Below are positions 14,548-21,747 of a stretch of 48,803 nt of DNA, piece by piece. A program made the translations under genes and the position numbers. The DNA comes from Candidatus Woesearchaeota archaeon (lineage in GTDB: Archaea; Nanobdellota; Nanobdellia; Woesearchaeales; UBA10216), in assembly GCA_016192915.1 (NCBI GenBank), contig JACPTF010000010.1, forward strand, positions 1 through 48,803. The letters run 5' to 3'. Position 1 is the first letter of the stretch. Each line of letters begins with the position of its first letter. Under the pieces are notes generated by a model. The model did no database searches. It was not told where the DNA came from and worked only from the letters and a program-made list of their open reading frames with translations.

Positions 14548-15146
14548 ACCTCTATAACCTTCCCAACCTTGCTCACGTTGACGATTCTTGTGACGCCAAT
14601 GGTCTCTTCCAAGCCGGATGCCTCGTGGACGTGGCTGCACAGCAGAAGGTCAGGCTTCAGCATTTCAATCGCCCTTGTCACTCCAGTGCTGCCCTTGACA
14701 AAATCCGAGAACTGCTCCATAAGCGACTCTGCAGGGTGGACATGAGTAACCATAATCCTCTTCCTTGCGTCCTTGACGTACTTGTGGCTTTTGTACAGGT
14801 GGTAGAAAATCTCGTCCTCGGAAAGCTGGAACATGCCTATATTGGCACCGCCACAGCCAAACAGGCCAACATCGCCGTGCTTCAAGCCGTAGCCGTGCAG
14901 GTTAGTAGCGCCGTACTTCTTGGCAAGGAAATCAGCTGTCGCAACGGTTTCATGGTTGCCGGGAACAAGGGCTACCTTCTTGCCCTTCTTTACAAACGGG
15001 CCTATGATGTTGTCAGTACTGCGCTCACCCAAAGTAAGGTCGCCGCACAGCACAACCAAGTCCACGTTCTCCCTCTCAGCCTGCTCAGCCAGGGATTCAA
15101 TCAATGTGCTGTTGCTGTGAATGCAGCCAGCTGCCAAGATTTTCAT
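14544..15146 (-). CDS. Metallophosphoesterase (calcineurin-like) with altered first motif
   Basis: 200 residues. Binuclear-metal phosphoesterase fold: VVLCGDLTLGE (motif GD), VPGNHET (motif GNH), VTHVHPAE and LLCSHVHE (two His motifs). Archaeal relatives are often annotated as YfcE-like or nuclease-like phosphoesterases. The first metal motif, normally D-x-H, here reads AAGCIHSN: Cys replaces the Asp while the His stays. If real, one metal site is altered. ATG 15146 is near the start of the first strand, as usual. Confidence 0.82.
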   Translation of the reverse strand: MKILAAGCIHSNSTLIESLAEQAERENVDLVVLCGDLTLGERSTDNIIGPFVKKGKKVALVPGNHETVATADFLAKKYGATNLHGYGLKHGDVGLFGCGGANIGMFQLSEDEIFYHLYKSHKYVKDARKRIMVTHVHPAESLMEQFSDFVKGSTGVTRAIEMLKPDLLLCSHVHEASGLEETIGVTRIVNVSKVGKVIEV

Positions 15147-15210
15147 AGTAAAACAGCAGCCTAAGCTACTATTTAAACCCTTCGCTGCCTCGATATAATA
15201 GCCACTTCTA

Positions 15211-15239
15211 AGTGATAAAAATAGAAAGATTTATATAGG
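15211..15239 (+). promoter_or_regulatory. Promoter copy matching 9571-9600
   Basis: AAAATAGAAAGATTTATATA and flanks repeat the promoter of the P-loop kinase-like gene almost exactly, about 35 nt before ATG 15271/15274. Confidence 0.65.
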
Positions 15240-15273
15240 AGAAAATATAGGTTGGGTATAGGGAAAAAACATG

Positions 15274-16329
15274 ATGAAGACCTCAACTAAACTGGCGAGC
15301 ACATTGCCACCCCTTGAAGAATTCGGGCAAACGGTAAGCACTGTAAACATAGCTATGGCAAATATTGGTTTACCAGGCATTAGGATTGAAGATACGCTAG
15401 TCACTATGCGTGGTTCCGTATGCTCTTACTTGCCTCTTGAAGGCTTAATACAGGTCACTACAGACACTGCTGCCAACAAAGGCAAAATAGGGCATGAGAA
15501 ATACCACCAGTATTCCATGGAAAGTGCACTAACCCCTGAGGAACTCTCAGTCCTCAACCGGCTTAGGTCTGGCATGACTGCAAAGATCAGGGGGGAGATA
15601 GTAGCCAGACACGGGCAAGTCGTTGATTATCTGCGAGGAAACAAGGTAAGAGGGGAGAGGCTTCAGAATTTTTTTCCCTACATAGCCAATTCACTTGACG
15701 AGGTTTTAGAGGGAAACTACCTGTTTCCGATTCCAGTTCCGACCAATACAATGTTCCTTTGGATGCCGACAGAGGACAAGCGGTTTCCGGCACTTGTCTT
15801 CCCAGAAGCTGGTTTTGTTGCTCAGGCAGGGAGTTGGGTCAAGGTGCCACATGCGCGGCGGGTAGTTTTCGATTACTTTAAACATGACATCTTATCCGAG
15901 GAAGAAAAACTGCTGATTGGAAGGCTTAACTATAGCGATGAGGCACTTGCCAGTTTCCATCCTGAAATAGCGGCCATAGCCGCAAACAGCATTTCAGCAG
16001 ACCCAGAAGTAGTACGTGTTATTGACAAGTTTGCAGCGAGGATGGAAATGCTCGTCGGAGTTGGCGAAGCGCCAGCTTACTTGGTAGGCGCATGGCTCTC
16101 AGGCAAGGACATGGATAATTACCAGGAACTGCGGAAGTATGTTGCAGAAGGCACTTACGCTTCCTCCGGCTTCGGAAAAGGAAATGGGAGGGAAGAAAGA
16201 CTCTCAGAATTGGTGGTTGGAAACTTTCAGAAGCTTAGAGAGTCGGGTGTATCCTTAGAAGACGCCATAGCACAGACAGTGAACATCCGAAACTTTCTTG
16301 GCATTGTTTCTCCCTCAACTCAAAATTAA
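15274..16329 (+). CDS. Uncharacterised protein with HExxH motif
   Basis: About 351 residues, no signal peptide or membrane helix. A GHEKYHQYS segment at about residues 73-81 contains HExxH, the zinc-binding motif of many metallopeptidases; a third ligand was not identified with certainty. The remainder has helical segments (SVLNRLRSGMTAKIRGEIVA, LIGRLNYSDEAL) and a C-terminal region with regular charge. No named family recognised. Two adjacent ATGs (15271, 15274) are possible. It shares its promoter with the gene at 9620, which suggests shared control or a shared mobile origin. Confidence 0.6.
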   Translation: MKTSTKLASTLPPLEEFGQTVSTVNIAMANIGLPGIRIEDTLVTMRGSVCSYLPLEGLIQVTTDTAANKGKIGHEKYHQYSMESALTPEELSVLNRLRSGMTAKIRGEIVARHGQVVDYLRGNKVRGERLQNFFPYIANSLDEVLEGNYLFPIPVPTNTMFLWMPTEDKRFPALVFPEAGFVAQAGSWVKVPHARRVVFDYFKHDILSEEEKLLIGRLNYSDEALASFHPEIAAIAANSISADPEVVRVIDKFAARMEMLVGVGEAPAYLVGAWLSGKDMDNYQELRKYVAEGTYASSGFGKGNGREERLSELVVGNFQKLRESGVSLEDAIAQTVNIRNFLGIVSPSTQN

Positions 16330-16339
16330 GCAGGAGCGC

Positions 16340-16912
16340 TCACCTCTCCACAACCTCAACCTCCTTCTCAAAGAGCTTGACAATTGTTGAGGGCTTGCCC
16401 TGCTTTTCGCCTTCGTAAATTATGAAGTCAACCTTCTGGCTAATACTCTCTTCAAGGTCATCAATCGAGGTCATGTAGGGCTCGCCTGTTATGTTGGCGC
16501 TGGTGCTGACTATTGGGATACTAAGTTCTGCAACGAGCTCTGAAATCCAGTGCCTTGGAATTCTAATGCCTAGTGTGCTGCTGCTTAAATTCACAGCTGG
16601 GGCAACTGCAGAGGAAGCCTTAAGCCTGAAAATGAGCGTATAGGGCCCTGGCAGCCTGTCAATCCACTTTTCGCCTTCCAGGGAAACCTCGCAGTTATCA
16701 AATACCCACCTTTTGGAAGGCACAATCACAGAGAAAGGCATTGATGTGCGCTGCTTTATGCTCCGGATGCGCTGCACAGCCTTCTCATTGGTCGCGTCAC
16801 AGCCTATTCCGTAGATGGTGTCGGTAGGATGCATGAATACGGCACCCTGGCTTATCAGCCTTAGATATTTTACCTTGCCCGCAACGAACTCCTCCTTTGT
16901 TACGATTTCCAC
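16340..16912 (-). CDS. sua5: L-threonylcarbamoyladenylate synthase (Sua5/YrdC/TsaC)
   Basis: 190 residues. Makes threonylcarbamoyl-AMP from Thr, bicarbonate and ATP for t6A37 on ANN-decoding tRNAs; the transfer step is done by KEOPS, which is not in the window. Seen: the family start FMHPTDTIYGIGCDATNEKAV, the K-Q-R-T segment VQRIRSIKQRTSMPFSV, the PGPYTLIFRL strand, GIRIPRHWI, and PIVSTSANITGEP near the C-terminus. Only the YrdC domain is present, no Sua5 C-terminal domain. Stand-alone, convergent with the HExxH gene. Confidence 0.95.
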   Translation of the reverse strand: MEIVTKEEFVAGKVKYLRLISQGAVFMHPTDTIYGIGCDATNEKAVQRIRSIKQRTSMPFSVIVPSKRWVFDNCEVSLEGEKWIDRLPGPYTLIFRLKASSAVAPAVNLSSSTLGIRIPRHWISELVAELSIPIVSTSANITGEPYMTSIDDLEESISQKVDFIIYEGEKQGKPSTIVKLFEKEVEVVER

Positions 16913-17058
16913 GACTGCAACGGTGATAAGTTGCTATAAAAAATTTGTTGTGGCAAATTGTGGCAGAAGTAGCCCCATCCCCAACCCACAAATTCAGCCT
17001 TTTAAGTCTTTAGAAGTAGTCTAGAGGTGGACCAGGACCCTTTTGTTCGCGGTCGTGC
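16913..17058. other. Spacer with a CGCCCCCGGAAAA-type repeat at its right end
   Basis: It carries the upstream region of sua5 and no clear gene. At the right end, GGACCCTTTT and the AAAAGCGCCCCCGGAAAA core match the repeat at 8682; the core overlaps the 3' end of the minus-strand miniprotein gene. Confidence 0.4.
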
Positions 17059-17220
17059 TCACAAAAGCGCCCCCGGAAAAACGTTTTTTCCTACAATCCT
17101 CAGCTCAGGCCTCCTGTTGCCATCCTTAAGCTCCTTCAAGCTGCGGATGCTCAACTCCTTAAAACGCCTGAAAAACAATTCACTTACCATACCCACGCTG
17201 AACTCTGTTGGCAAACCCAT
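17059..17220 (-). CDS. 53-residue basic miniprotein
   Basis: ATG at 17220 with GAGGTGAGG just upstream, one of the strongest ribosome sites in the window. The frame reads MGLPTEFSVGMVSELFF, then a basic helix-like stretch RRFKELSIRSLKELKDGN, and ends VGKNVFPGALL; the last codons fall in the CGCCCCCGGAAAA repeat. Its promoter (TATA GGGTATTTAAAGG near 17278-17289 on the minus strand) belongs to the CACTGGACACTGGAC module also found before the BRO gene. A GACCTTTTT/AAAAAGGTC hairpin lies in the presumed leader. Confidence 0.6.
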   Translation of the reverse strand: MGLPTEFSVGMVSELFFRRFKELSIRSLKELKDGNRRPELRIVGKNVFPGALL

Positions 17221-17235
17221 CTTCCTCACCTCATG

Positions 17236-17257
17236 ACCTTTTTACCGAAAAAGGTCA
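17236..17257 (-). promoter_or_regulatory. Leader hairpin between promoter and ribosome site
   Basis: GACCTTTTT pairs with AAAAAGGTC around a four-base loop, between the TATA module and GAGGTGAGG of the 53-residue miniprotein. The GGTCAATCAAA sequence next to it is the same as that joining the palindromic elements in dnaG and following copy 1. Confidence 0.45.
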
Positions 17258-17277
17258 ATCAAAAAACGTGCATTACC

Positions 17278-17318
17278 CCTTTAAATACCCTAGCCGGGCA
17301 GGTGTCCAGTGTCCAGTG
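17278..17318 (-). promoter_or_regulatory. CACTGGACACTGGAC promoter module
   Basis: On the minus strand this reads CACTGGACACTGGACA, then CTG, CGGC and AGGGTATTTAAAGG. The first 16 bases are identical to 10258-10273 and the whole is about 80% alike over 41 bases by eye. The tRNA promoter at 32071 is a shorter version. Confidence 0.6.
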
Positions 17319-17351
17319 GCACAGCCCTTTCCTCAACTGCGGTTGAGCAAA

Positions 17352-17470
17352 GCGCTGGCGGAAAACGGCTGGCGGAAAACGGCTGGCGGAAAACGGCTGG
17401 CGGAAAACGGCTGGCGGAAAACGGCTGGCGGAAAACGGCTGGCGGAAAACGGCTGGCGGAAAACGGCTGC
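17352..17470. repeat. Eight tandem copies of a 14-bp unit
   Basis: The unit GGCTGGCGGAAAAC repeats eight times at exact 14-nt spacing (CGGAAAAC at 17359, 17373, 17387, 17401, 17415, 17429, 17443, 17457), with no visible changes. As 14 is not a multiple of 3, the frames through it cycle, and the Gly/Trp/Arg/Lys peptides they predict are very unlikely to be real. It lies just upstream of the promoter module of the miniprotein gene. Confidence 0.9.
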
Positions 17471-17654
17471 TTGGTAAAGCGCCCCCGGAAAAGCGGCACC
17501 GAATTCCAGCGCGTTCGTATAACCCGCAAAAGCATACCTTTATATACTCCAAATAACCCCTAAAGCGCATACAGGATTTCTCGCAGTAGTATCGTGGGGG
17601 CCATGTAGAGAAGTATAAGCTATAGGAATTATAGCAATAGTAGGTGTATAGAGA

Positions 17655-17798
17655 ATGGCATTTGGCGAACCAAGAGAAATGAACACCATCACTTGCTCCG
17701 AATGTGGAGCACAGTCTGAGGTTCCTTTCAAGCCGGCTGAAGGCAGGCCTGTATATTGCAGGGACTGCTACGCAAAGCACAGAACGGCAAGACGATAA
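17655..17798 (+). CDS. 47-residue zinc-ribbon protein (CxxC...CxxC)
   Basis: Reads MAFGEPREMNTITCSECG, then about 18 residues, then VYCRDCYAKHRTARR. Two CxxC pairs form a zinc ribbon of the type frequent as stand-alone proteins in DPANN and CPR genomes; nucleic-acid binding is likely, but the specific role is unknown. The only ribosome-site-like sequence is a weak GGTG nearby. TATA CTTTATATACTCC near 17538 leaves a leader of about 100 nt, long for this genome. Confidence 0.75.
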   Translation: MAFGEPREMNTITCSECGAQSEVPFKPAEGRPVYCRDCYAKHRTARR

Positions 17799-17819
17799 TA
17801 CCGTCTCATGTTTCTAGTG

Positions 17820-17890
17820 CAATTCCGCAGCAGCGGAATGCACAATCGGCGCAAGCCGATTTGTGTGATTTTTTCTTTTTTTGTTTTTAT
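17820..17890 (+). terminator. Two hairpins and a long T-run after the zinc-ribbon gene
   Basis: ATTCCGC/GCGGAAT with an AGCA loop, then CACAATCGGC/GCCGATTTGTG with a GCAA loop, followed by a T-rich run. The paired-hairpin layout matches the dispersed family, here serving as a terminator. Confidence 0.6.
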
Positions 17891-17939
17891 TCTTCTTTTT
17901 TACTTTTAATAGCGGCTGCAACTATGAAGATATTGCTTC

Positions 17940-18005
17940 TACAACTAAATAAGTGAATACAGCATCGGTAACAGCCGATGCGTATTGACCAATGGGTCAA
18001 TAAAC
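17940..18005. repeat. Short hairpins before the thioredoxin-like gene
   Basis: CATCGG/CCGATG with a TAACAG-like loop (about 17963-17980), then TTGACC/GGGTCAA (about 17985-17997). The second uses the GGTCAAT sequence also found next to the palindromic repeats elsewhere. No gene lies in 17799-18010. Confidence 0.45.
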
Positions 18006-18010
18006 CAGAA

Positions 18011-19144
18011 TTACCCAAACGTGAACGTGTACAGCCTGAAGCCTTCTCCCTTGGCATTTATTTCTATTACCTTAGTGTAATAGCCGCTGTCGTAGACGAG
18101 GCTGTAGAGGCGCTGCCCATCAACCTTGGCAACTGAATCTGTCACGTCGCTGCCGCTGTTTGTTGAGTTAACGAAGCTGCCGTCGAGGATTACCTGCAGC
18201 AGCGACGGCTCCTGCCCAGGGCCGGCAACGATGTTTACAGCTCTGGCGGTGTACTTTAGAATCACCCTGCCTTCGCCAGAAACAAGCTCAAGGCTGTCAG
18301 GGTTGCTCTTCCACAACCCAGCGACGTACACAACGTTAGGCACGCCACTACCGGGCAGACTGTAGTTGACAACCGAGCCGGGCTGAAAACCCTCATCATT
18401 GCCAAGGTTAACCCGGGTATACTCATGGCCAAGGTAAATCTCAGGTGTTGCTATTGAAGAAAAGTCAACCGCCACTGCGTTTTTAGGAGAAGCTGTTTCC
18501 TCTTTGACCTCAATTTTCTCATTCATGGCCTTTGCCCGCTCCTTCAGAAGCGCCTGGATTGCCTTCTCAGTCTCGTCGTAGCCACCCTCGCCGATGTGGT
18601 CATAGCGGATTTTGCCATTCGCGTCAATGAGGTACTTGTGCGGCCAGTAGTTGTTCTTAAACGCTTTCCAGGTCTCATGGTCGTTGTCAAGGGCTACAGC
18701 GTACTTTATGCCGTATTTTGTGACGGCCTTCTTCACATTGTCAAGGTCTTTTTCAAAATCAAACTCGGGCGAGTGAACTCCTATAATGACCAGGCCCTTA
18801 TCACTGTATTTGTCGTTCCACATGCTCAGATAAGGCAGCGTCCTTACGCAGTTTATGCACGTGTAAGTCCAGAAGTCAACCAGGACAACCTTGCCCTTGA
18901 GTTCAGCTATGGTAACGGGGTCTGAGTTTATCCACGCAGATATGCCCTGAAGCTCAGGCGCTGCCAAGGACTTGTCAGAAATGCTTTCTAAGGCTTCTGA
19001 TTTCTCTGCAGCGGCTGCTGAAGGAGAGGCCCCTGCAACTGAGCTAGCGTCTCCTTGAGGAACCTCAACCTTAAGATTTCCAATAAAAATCAGCAGAGGC
19101 AGCACAACTGCCGCCAATATAAGCCCAACCAGCCACTTATTCAT
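18011..19144 (-). CDS. Secreted or membrane-anchored thioredoxin-like protein (TlpA/DipZ type)
   Basis: 377 residues. One N-terminal membrane helix (about residues 4-22) anchors it outside. A thioredoxin domain (about 65-220) carries WTYTCINCVRTLPYL, a CxxC active site of the TlpA/DipZ type, and GVHSPEFDFEKD. A C-terminal beta-rich domain (about 235-377) has IYLGHEYTRVN and LPGSGVPNVVYVAGLW, typical of the DipZ C-terminal domain. It likely handles disulfides of exported Cys-rich proteins, which this genome encodes in unusual number (36667, 45089, 19494). Start 19144 puts Met directly before the membrane helix; the longer frame overlaps the upstream miniprotein gene. Confidence 0.88.
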   Translation of the reverse strand: MNKWLVGLILAAVVLPLLIFIGNLKVEVPQGDASSVAGASPSAAAAEKSEALESISDKSLAAPELQGISAWINSDPVTIAELKGKVVLVDFWTYTCINCVRTLPYLSMWNDKYSDKGLVIIGVHSPEFDFEKDLDNVKKAVTKYGIKYAVALDNDHETWKAFKNNYWPHKYLIDANGKIRYDHIGEGGYDETEKAIQALLKERAKAMNEKIEVKEETASPKNAVAVDFSSIATPEIYLGHEYTRVNLGNDEGFQPGSVVNYSLPGSGVPNVVYVAGLWKSNPDSLELVSGEGRVILKYTARAVNIVAGPGQEPSLLQVILDGSFVNSTNSGSDVTDSVAKVDGQRLYSLVYDSGYYTKVIEINAKGEGFRLYTFTFG

Positions 19145-19190
19145 CAGGCAAAACACTAGCAGGGGCGTATTTATATTTTGCCTTATCTCT

Positions 19191-19349
19191 TTACCTGCTG
19201 CGGTGAATCCACACAGTCCTTTCAACCTGCACGTTCGGCCTCTGCGTAAGGCCATACTCCCTATACAGGGAAAGCTCCAGTGCCTGGCTTACGGTATCCT
19301 TCGCCTCTAAGGCGTTTCTCCTCACCACACTCACTAACTCGCTGCCCAT
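19191..19349 (-). CDS. 52-residue miniprotein upstream of the thioredoxin-like gene
   Basis: ATG at 19349 preceded by GGGGGTGG, a strong ribosome site. The peptide MGSELVSVVRRNALEAKDTV is amphipathic-helical; it continues with LSLYREYGLTQRP and ends VERTVWIHRSR. It has the same strand and close spacing (46 nt) as the thioredoxin-like gene, so they may be co-transcribed. No family known to me. Confidence 0.55.
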   Translation of the reverse strand: MGSELVSVVRRNALEAKDTVSQALELSLYREYGLTQRPNVQVERTVWIHRSR

Positions 19350-19493
19350 AACAACCACCCCCTTCACTCAATGCTGCTCACTCACTATCCATGATCGCGA
19401 AAATCTCCAACTTTCCCCACCTTCAACCAATATTAACACCTCTCTTATAGCCTTTTGACTATATAAGTTTAACGGCTGATTCTGCATGTGCGG

Positions 19494-19940
19494 CTAATAA
19501 CCGCCCCCTCCGCTGCTGAGGATGTGCTCAAAGCATTTATTGTTCTGGCATATCTGGCTTGAGTTGCAAGGCGGGTTGTTGTATTTGCACCCTGTTTTGA
19601 GAATGCACTGGTTGCCGATGCAGCTATGGTTCAAATCACAGGCAGGGTTGCTGTAGCTGCAGCCGCTCTTTAACAGGCAACTATTGCTGATACATTCATA
19701 GCTTGTGTTGCATGGCGGGTTGCTGTAGTCGCATCCGCTTTTTAGCGTGCAGGCATTGTCAACGCAGTCATAGCTTTCCCCGCACGGCGGATTGTTGTAG
19801 TCGCAGCCTTCTTTAACCGCAATTTCAGAAACATTCTCAGCTGCCGGCTGCTGAACAGCAGGCTCAACCCTGCCGCATGCCGCTACAAGTGCAGAAAGAG
19901 CTGCCAGAAATAAAGCAGCAATTATAACGCTCCGCTTCAT
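19494..19940 (-). CDS. Lipoprotein with four Cys-rich repeats
   Basis: 148 residues. The signal peptide ends in a lipobox-like LVAAC at about residue 22. After an Ala/Pro/Val linker come four near-identical repeats of about 24 residues: GC-D/K-Y-x-NPxC, then S-x-x-C-x-x-N-x-C-x-L. Cys spacing (four per unit) suggests two disulfides per repeat. The tail is Ser/Gly-rich (SSGGGGY). Function unknown; the repeat resembles small Cys-rich modules of the large proteins at 36667 and 45089. TATA is not obvious. Confidence 0.7.
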   Translation of the reverse strand: MKRSVIIAALFLAALSALVAACGRVEPAVQQPAAENVSEIAVKEGCDYNNPPCGESYDCVDNACTLKSGCDYSNPPCNTSYECISNSCLLKSGCSYSNPACDLNHSCIGNQCILKTGCKYNNPPCNSSQICQNNKCFEHILSSGGGGY

Positions 19941-20033
19941 GGCAGAACAAGGCGCAAGCCAAACTTAAAAACCTTCTGCTTCGCCCTTTCAGCTACCGCA
20001 AGCTTTAAAACAAAAACTTCCAAACCACTTCTT

Positions 20034-20315
20034 ATGGCAGCCAAGCGAATCCACGCGGTAGTAAAAGGAAAAGTCCAGGGAGTATTTTACAGGGAGTTCA
20101 CCAGAAGGGAGGCAGAAGCCCTTGGAGTGAGCGGCTTTGCGCGCAACCTGAAAGACGGCACTGTTGAGATAGTTGCCGAAGGCGAAGAGAGGCAGCTGAA
20201 GGAGTTTGAAAAGAGGTTCAGGAAAGGCCCCCTCATGGCATTCATTACGGATGTTGAGATGAAGGAAGAGCAGCCAACTGGAGAGTTTGAAGGGTTTGAC
20301 ATACGGTTTTCTTAA
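20034..20315 (+). CDS. acyP: Acylphosphatase
   Basis: 93 residues. Hydrolyses carboxyl-phosphate bonds of small acyl phosphates. Seen: HAVVKGKVQGVFYREFTRREA with the active-site Arg of the VQGVFYR loop, then GVSGFARNLKDGTVEIVAEG with the catalytic Asn. Ferredoxin-like fold of standard length. Monocistronic, with TATA-like CTTTAAAAC before it. Confidence 0.95.
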   Translation: MAAKRIHAVVKGKVQGVFYREFTRREAEALGVSGFARNLKDGTVEIVAEGEERQLKEFEKRFRKGPLMAFITDVEMKEEQPTGEFEGFDIRFS

Positions 20316-20398
20316 GACGCTTTTTTCTCCTGCGCCACCATAAACCCTTCAAATCCTCCTAAACAGGCATAAAACTAAGAAAAATCAAAAATAAAAAA

Positions 20399-21112
20399 TT
20401 ATGCCCTGGCATCGGCACCAGGAACCTGCGCAGCGCCGTATGAGCCGTTGCCTGAAACAGCGCTTGCTTTTCTGGCAGCCTCAAGCTTCGGCATAACAGC
20501 AGCAACCATCGCAACGTTGTAGCTTGCCAACACAGCAAGTTCAAGTGCGCCCTCCGGATCGTCCATGAGCCCTGCCTTGGATTTTTCAATAAACCGCTTC
20601 ACAACCAGTTCAGCATCCTTCAGGTATTGCCCAACGAAATCAACAGACCACTCAATGAACTGTCTCGGAGTTAAAGGCGCATAGCCTTTCTCAGTTTGCT
20701 CTTGGTTCAGCTGCCAGTAAGCTGCCAGCACAGAACGCTGTGGCAAGCCGTCAGAAGCGTGTTTCGGCTTTGCTGCTTCAAGCCTTTCCTCCAATCCAGC
20801 CTGCGTTTTTGCATAATCTTCGCTTAAGTCCTTAACTCCATGAACTCCGGCAGCAGCTGCAAGATGAAAGCGCTCTATCGTGTTGTAAGGGCTGCCCTCG
20901 CTAATAAGTCCTGCTGGCAATGCTTTATAGCCCTTCACGGCAGCGGGAACTTTGGCTTCTTCTTCCCTCTTAAGCCACCTTCCACCACCCAAGCCCATTT
21001 CCTTCGCAACGGCATGCCCAATCCTGAGCCTGCCGCTCCTGTCAGTTGTAACGCCCATATTGGCTAAAGTTTCCAAGTCGCTTTCACTAAACTGTTCTCC
21101 TAGCAATACCAT
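20399..21112 (-). CDS. Uncharacterised protein
   Basis: 237 residues. An N-terminal segment FSESDLETLANMGVTTDRSGRL could be a small helix-turn-helix, followed by a mostly helical protein rich in Ala/Lys/Glu (LEERLEAAKPKHA) and ending GNGSYGAAQVPGADARA. No signal peptide or membrane helix. It follows another unknown gene on the same strand with a 5-nt gap, so the two form an operon. No family recognised. Confidence 0.55.
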   Translation of the reverse strand: MVLLGEQFSESDLETLANMGVTTDRSGRLRIGHAVAKEMGLGGGRWLKREEEAKVPAAVKGYKALPAGLISEGSPYNTIERFHLAAAAGVHGVKDLSEDYAKTQAGLEERLEAAKPKHASDGLPQRSVLAAYWQLNQEQTEKGYAPLTPRQFIEWSVDFVGQYLKDAELVVKRFIEKSKAGLMDDPEGALELAVLASYNVAMVAAVMPKLEAARKASAVSGNGSYGAAQVPGADARA

Positions 21113-21117
21113 CTTTG

Positions 21118-21663
21118 TTACACCCCCAACTTAACTGCGCCTATCAGCCCACTCCTGCCATGCCCATTTGAGCCAGCAGTTCCAACCAAGCCTTCAAGCC
21201 CTATAACGCCTGCAACCTCAAACGGCACTGTCTCGCCGCTTGGCAAAGGAGCGTCAAACCTCGCCGGCTGCTGAAATATTCTAGCAGGACCCTTGTATCC
21301 TTCTGGCTCCATCCAGTAGTTGTCTGGAAGACCTTTGTCATTGTAAAAGGTGCCGCCGTGCCCTTCAATAACCCACGCTCTGTCTTGGGCTACTGCAACT
21401 CTAAACATAGGTACACGAAGCTCATCTTTTCGCCTTAACGGATTGCCGTGACCAAGGACAGTCCCATCCGCAACATGGTAATTCTCCTCAAAGCGAAGGT
21501 CAACCTCAGCAACTTTTCCGTGCCTAACAGCCTCCTCTACGGCAGCCGCTAAACCACGCAAATCGTACATATCTGAAGGCGCGTTTCTCCTCTTGGCAGT
21601 CTTAAACCCTCTCGCAGCCTGACTGTGCCTTACACTTTCCCCACGCCACCCTATCCTGCCCAT
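21118..21663 (-). CDS. Uncharacterised protein, first gene of a two-gene operon
   Basis: 181 residues. Basic N-terminus (GRIGWRGESVRHSQAARGF), central beta-rich part with VAEVDLRFEENYHVADGTV and RVPMFRVAVAQDRAWVIEGH, and a Gly-rich C-terminal third. TATA-like GGTTTATATACT lies about 25-40 nt upstream on the minus strand. The downstream partner starts just after its stop. Neither is recognised; they may be virus- or element-derived, but there is no direct evidence. Confidence 0.55.
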   Translation of the reverse strand: MGRIGWRGESVRHSQAARGFKTAKRRNAPSDMYDLRGLAAAVEEAVRHGKVAEVDLRFEENYHVADGTVLGHGNPLRRKDELRVPMFRVAVAQDRAWVIEGHGGTFYNDKGLPDNYWMEPEGYKGPARIFQQPARFDAPLPSGETVPFEVAGVIGLEGLVGTAGSNGHGRSGLIGAVKLGV

Positions 21664-21747
21664 TTTGCTTCAGGAGCAGCACTACAAGAAGTAGTATATA
21701 AACCTTTCGATATTTTTACTACTTTCAAGTTACGTTATTTATGCCTG

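Noticed and set aside
17352-17470. CRISPR or iteron-type replication origin
   Set aside because: Units of 14 bp directly abut without spacers, and no replication gene or AT-rich unwinding element is adjacent.
17208-17780. Protein-coding frames through the 14-bp tandem repeat
   Set aside because: Long frames exist on both strands only because the repeat lacks stops; they give cycling Gly/Trp/Arg/Lys peptides with no start signals.
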